Shown here: positions 5,762 to 6,088 of the stretch, piece after piece
How the letters are laid out: each line of letters opens with the position of its first letter
Numbering within the stretch: the first letter of the stretch is position 1
Assembly (NCBI GenBank): GCA_017452115.1
Contig: JAFTNB010000040.1
Location: 1 to 6,088 of the forward strand
DNA: 6,088 bases
Direction of reading: 5' to 3'
Source: Alphaproteobacteria bacterium
GTDB lineage: Bacteria > Pseudomonadota > Alphaproteobacteria > RF32 > CAG-239
The notes under the pieces: generated by a model
Databases searched by the model: none
What the model saw: the letters and a program-made list of their open reading frames with translations, nothing else
What the model was told of the DNA's origin: nothing
Made by a program: the position numbers and the translations under genes

Positions 5762-6088
5762 ACCAAATGTCCAACCTATGGTTGTCATAGCTGTATTAAT
5801 TGCGCTATAATTACCATATACATAACTATATAACTCACCTGCTGCCGGCAAATACCAATCTCCGGCAGACGTTCCATCAGCTGAATATGAATTACAATAT
5901 ATTGCTGCAGAATTAGACGAAGTTAAACCTGAACTACTATGTTCTGAAGCGATTATACTAGTATTACTCTTACCATTCATATCCGCTTCTGCTGCTGAAC
6001 TACTGGTGATATTAGTTAACCAACTAACATCCGTTCCATAATTTCCACAAACCATACTAATAGGATTACTCATTACTAATTCATTAGC
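5633..6088 (-). CDS. DUF1566/Lcl-like domain protein, C-terminal part (runs off right edge)
   Basis: The frame is open from base 6088 to a TAG at 5633-5635, so this is the last 151 codons of a longer protein; the ATG at 6073 is internal and has no reason to be the start. Residues are numbered from that ATG. The domain runs from AAIYCNSYSA (56-65) through GDWYLPAAGELYSYV (71-85) to SSSES (110-114), AW (118-119), and a C-terminal VTCFLTIN. This order (Cys, then W-LP--EL, then SSSE, AW and a C-terminal Cys strand) matches the DUF1566/Lcl C-terminal domain, a C-type-lectin-like fold found on bacterial surface proteins and in DGR targets. Residues 105-138 differ in base composition and codon use from the rest (see the variable-region entry). 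The N-terminus, and hence export signal and anchoring, is not visible. It probably acts in surface binding, by family analogy. Confidence 0.75.
   Translation of the reverse strand, partial: ANELVMSNPISMVCGNYGTDVSWLTNITSSSAAEADMNGKSNTSIIASEHSSSGLTSSNSAAIYCNSYSADGTSAGDWYLPAAGELYSYVYGNYSAINTAMTTIGWTFGSVLLLSSSESFAYAWSVNSSDGDMDDFLKDGIGPVTCFLTIN

Noticed and set aside
5585..5833. Plus-strand open frame of 82 codons starting MLVGLRMSATDG
   Set aside because: It is antisense to the DUF1566-like C-terminus, has no Shine-Dalgarno, and gives a protein without domain character; the minus frame explains the sequence.
6071..6073. ATG at 6073 as the true start of the DUF1566-like gene
   Set aside because: The frame is open to the window edge, no Shine-Dalgarno precedes this ATG, and a start here would leave a protein with no export signal; it is most likely an internal Met.
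1..6088. CRISPR array, tRNA, rRNA, insertion sequence, or reverse transcriptase / template repeat for the DGR hypothesis
   Set aside because: I looked on both strands for spaced direct repeats, cloverleaf structures, transposase or reverse transcriptase motifs and a second copy of the variable tract, and saw none within the window.

Overview
The window is AT-rich, compact bacterial DNA, most likely from an uncultured, host-associated (gut-type) alphaproteobacterium. Two things point there. The family-4-like uracil-DNA glycosylase carries signatures I know from alphaproteobacterial members (FDGCALK, LPWRPPGNRTP). It also lies a short distance upstream of a Slt-type lytic transglycosylase, a pairing common in that class. 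The AT bias and Lys/Asn/Ile-rich proteins fit a reduced or host-associated lineage. This placement is inference.

Layout. (1) 1-717, minus: N-terminal 239 codons of a TPR lipoprotein that runs off the left edge. (2) 718-846: divergent promoter spacer. (3) 847-4824, plus: a probable four-gene operon of udg, two small secreted proteins of unknown function, and a soluble lytic transglycosylase. The two secreted proteins look like diverged tandem paralogues, because four cysteines and several other residues keep their spacing. The second one overlaps the transglycosylase by one base (TAATG). (4) 4838-5395, minus: an unrecognised 185-residue protein, convergent with the operon. (5) 5396-5632: spacer with inverted repeats, a good -10 box and an orphan ribosome-binding site with a 13-codon ORF. 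(6) 5633-6088, minus: the C-terminal 151 codons of a DUF1566/Lcl-like domain protein that continues off the right edge.

How they fit together. The udg-slt block combines a DNA-repair housekeeping enzyme with envelope proteins: two probably disulfide-bonded exported proteins translated together with a peptidoglycan-cleaving enzyme. The right end is different in kind. The last ~35 codons of the DUF1566-like gene are GC-richer, depleted of A on the coding strand, and dominated by NNC/NNT codons exactly at the exposed C-terminal end of the domain. That is the pattern expected of a diversity-generating retroelement (DGR) variable region, where AAY codons in a template are randomised at A. No reverse transcriptase or template repeat lies inside the window, so this is the main candidate for follow-up and not a proven system.
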